A DNA stretch of 6,022 bases from Aquificaceae bacterium (GTDB lineage: Bacteria > Aquificota > Aquificia > Aquificales > Aquificaceae): positions 1 through 6,022 of the forward strand of contig WFYH01000234.1 of assembly GCA_015490215.1 (NCBI GenBank), given 5' to 3'. Within the stretch, counting starts at the first letter, position 1; every line of letters begins with the position of its first letter. The position numbers and the translations under genes are program-made. Positions 4,886 through 6,022 of the stretch are shown one piece after another. Below the pieces are notes generated by a model, which saw only the letters and a list, made by a program, of their open reading frames with translations, was not told where the DNA came from and did not search any database.

Positions 4886-6022
4886 TCTATGATGTCTCCC
4901 ACCTTAACGTCGTTGAAGTCCTTTAGCTTTATACCGCACTCGTAGCCCCTTGCCACCTCTTGAACGTCTTCTTTGAACCTCTTCAGGCTCTCTATCTGCC
5001 CGTCGTAAACTACCACCCCGTCCCTTATGAGCCTCGCCTTGGCTCCCCTTACCATCTTCCCTTCCAAAACGTAGCATCCTGCTACTGTTCCTACCTTCTT
5101 TATCTTGAAGGTAGCCCTTACCTCCGCACTCCCAAGAACCTCTTCCCTCTCAACGGGTTCAAGCAGACCCTGAAGCGCCTTCTTAACGTCGTCAATGACC
5201 TGATAGATAATTCCATACATCCTCACATCAACCTTCTCTTTCTCTATCAGCTCCCGCGCCTTGGGATCGGGTCTTGTGTTAAAGCCTATGATTATCGCTC
5301 CGGAAGCTTTTGCGAGCATAACGTCGTTTTCGGTAATCCCTCCCACCGCTCCGTGGATTACACGCACAGCCACCTCTTCGGTAGAAAGCTCTTCCAAGGA
5401 TTTTTTCAGAGCCTCCAGTGAACCCATAGTGTCAGCTTTTACGATGAGCTTCAGTTCTTTTACCTCCCCCGCCTCTATCTTCCTGTAGATATCCTCAAGT
5501 CTGAGGCTTTGGGAGAGCTTCTCTTCCTTCTCCCTCTTTTCCTTTATCTTTTGGGCTATCTCTCTTGCCTTTCTTTCGTTTTCCACCACAACGAGGGTGT
5601 CCCCAGCTTGGGGAAGCTCTTCAAATCCCAGCACCTCTACAGGCGTGGAGGGTCCGGCGCTCTTTACCTGTCTGCCCTTGTCGTCAAACATCGCCCTGAC
5701 CCTTCCGTAGGTAGCTCCCGCAACGAAGGAGTCACCCACCTTCAGGGTTCCTTCTTGGACTATAACCGTGGCGGTGGGTCCCCTTTTGCGGTCAAGTTTG
5801 GTCTCTATGATCACACCCTTTGCCCTCTTGTTGGGGTTGGCCTTCAGCTCAAGGATGTCCGCCAAAAGCCCTATCATCTCAAGGAGCTGGTCTACATTCT
5901 GCCCCGTCTTTGCGGATACGTCCACAAAGATGGTGTCTCCGCCCCACTCTTCGGGTATAAGTCCGTGTTCGGAGAGTTCCCTCCTGACCTTCATGGGGTC
6001 CGCGCCGGGTTTGTCTATCTTG
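4849..6022 (-). CDS. infB: Translation initiation factor IF-2, C-terminal part (N-terminus outside window)
   Basis: These are the last 390 residues of IF2, the GTPase that places fMet-tRNA on the 30S subunit and promotes subunit joining. The visible part opens inside the G domain: KIDKPGADP is the end of the G4 motif (NKxD, Asn just off the edge), and SAKTG (residues 36-40 of the visible part) is G5. Domain II follows at about 69-145 ([24 protein letters not shown] region). Then come a charged helix (about 148-172), domain III at about 190-295 ([32 protein letters not shown]) and the initiator-tRNA-binding C2 domain at about 300-388 ([20 protein letters not shown]). The frame stays open beyond the ATG at 5994, which is an internal Met, so the gene continues to the right edge. 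The end overlaps queE by 37 bp. The visible part is intact. Confidence 0.97.
   Translation of the reverse strand, partial: KIDKPGADPMKVRRELSEHGLIPEEWGGDTIFVDVSAKTGQNVDQLLEMIGLLADILELKANPNKRAKGVIIETKLDRKRGPTATVIVQEGTLKVGDSFVAGATYGRVRAMFDDKGRQVKSAGPSTPVEVLGFEELPQAGDTLVVVENERKAREIAQKIKEKREKEEKLSQSLRLEDIYRKIEAGEVKELKLIVKADTMGSLEALKKSLEELSTEEVAVRVIHGAVGGITENDVMLAKASGAIIIGFNTRPDPKARELIEKEKVDVRMYGIIYQVIDDVKKALQGLLEPVEREEVLGSAEVRATFKIKKVGTVAGCYVLEGKMVRGAKARLIRDGVVVYDGQIESLKRFKEDVQEVARGYECGIKLKDFNDVKVGDIIECYEIKLERPTL
4896..4905 (-). promoter_or_regulatory. Ribosome binding site of queE within infB
   Basis: Read on the minus strand this is AAGGTGGGAG, with GGGAG ending ten bases before ATG 4885. It lies inside the last codons of infB (VKVGD region) and supports the overlapping queE start. 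Confidence 0.5.

Noticed and set aside
4960..5421. Plus-strand 153-codon frame opposite infB
   Set aside because: It is antisense to conserved IF2 domains III and IV, with no start signal or recognisable motif.

Overview
The window is a gene-dense stretch of a bacterial chromosome holding eight protein genes and almost no non-coding DNA; the largest gap is 82 bp. The proteins are rich in Lys, Glu, Val and Ile. Arg is mostly AGG/AGA and Ile is often ATA, at a roughly balanced GC content. Together with overlapping genes and the housekeeping sequences themselves, this points to a thermophilic bacterium, most likely of the Aquificales (Hydrogenobacter/Thermocrinis/Aquifex type). That assignment is inferred from sequence flavour only.

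Layout. Positions 1-3856, all on the minus strand, hold a run that reads aspS -> [2Fe-2S] ferredoxin -> holA -> a geranylgeranyl-reductase-type flavoprotein. The flavoprotein runs off the left edge. The last three genes overlap start to stop (TGATG, then ATGA), so they look like one translationally coupled unit. The ferredoxin follows aspS after 47 bp and has its own strong ribosome binding site. Positions 3857-3938 form a divergent intergenic region. Positions 3939-4226, on the plus strand, hold two tiny genes for membrane proteins of 56 and 37 residues. They are tightly coupled, and I recognise neither. Positions 4229-6022, on the minus strand, hold queE, whose first 37 nt lie inside the end of infB. 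infB is cut off at the right edge.

Function. Most of the window is information processing: IF2 (translation initiation), AspRS (tRNA charging, with residues suggesting it also serves tRNA-Asn), QueE (the 7-deazaguanine step toward the modified tRNA base queuosine) and HolA (clamp-loader delta subunit). The ferredoxin and the GGR-family reductase are a possible electron donor/acceptor pair encoded around holA.

No tRNA, rRNA, CRISPR array, insertion sequence or convincing terminator was seen. The least ordinary parts are the two small membrane-protein genes, the aspS start (no Shine-Dalgarno, a -10-like box almost on the start codon, and an overlapping out-of-frame mini-ORF) and the ferredoxin/GGR arrangement.
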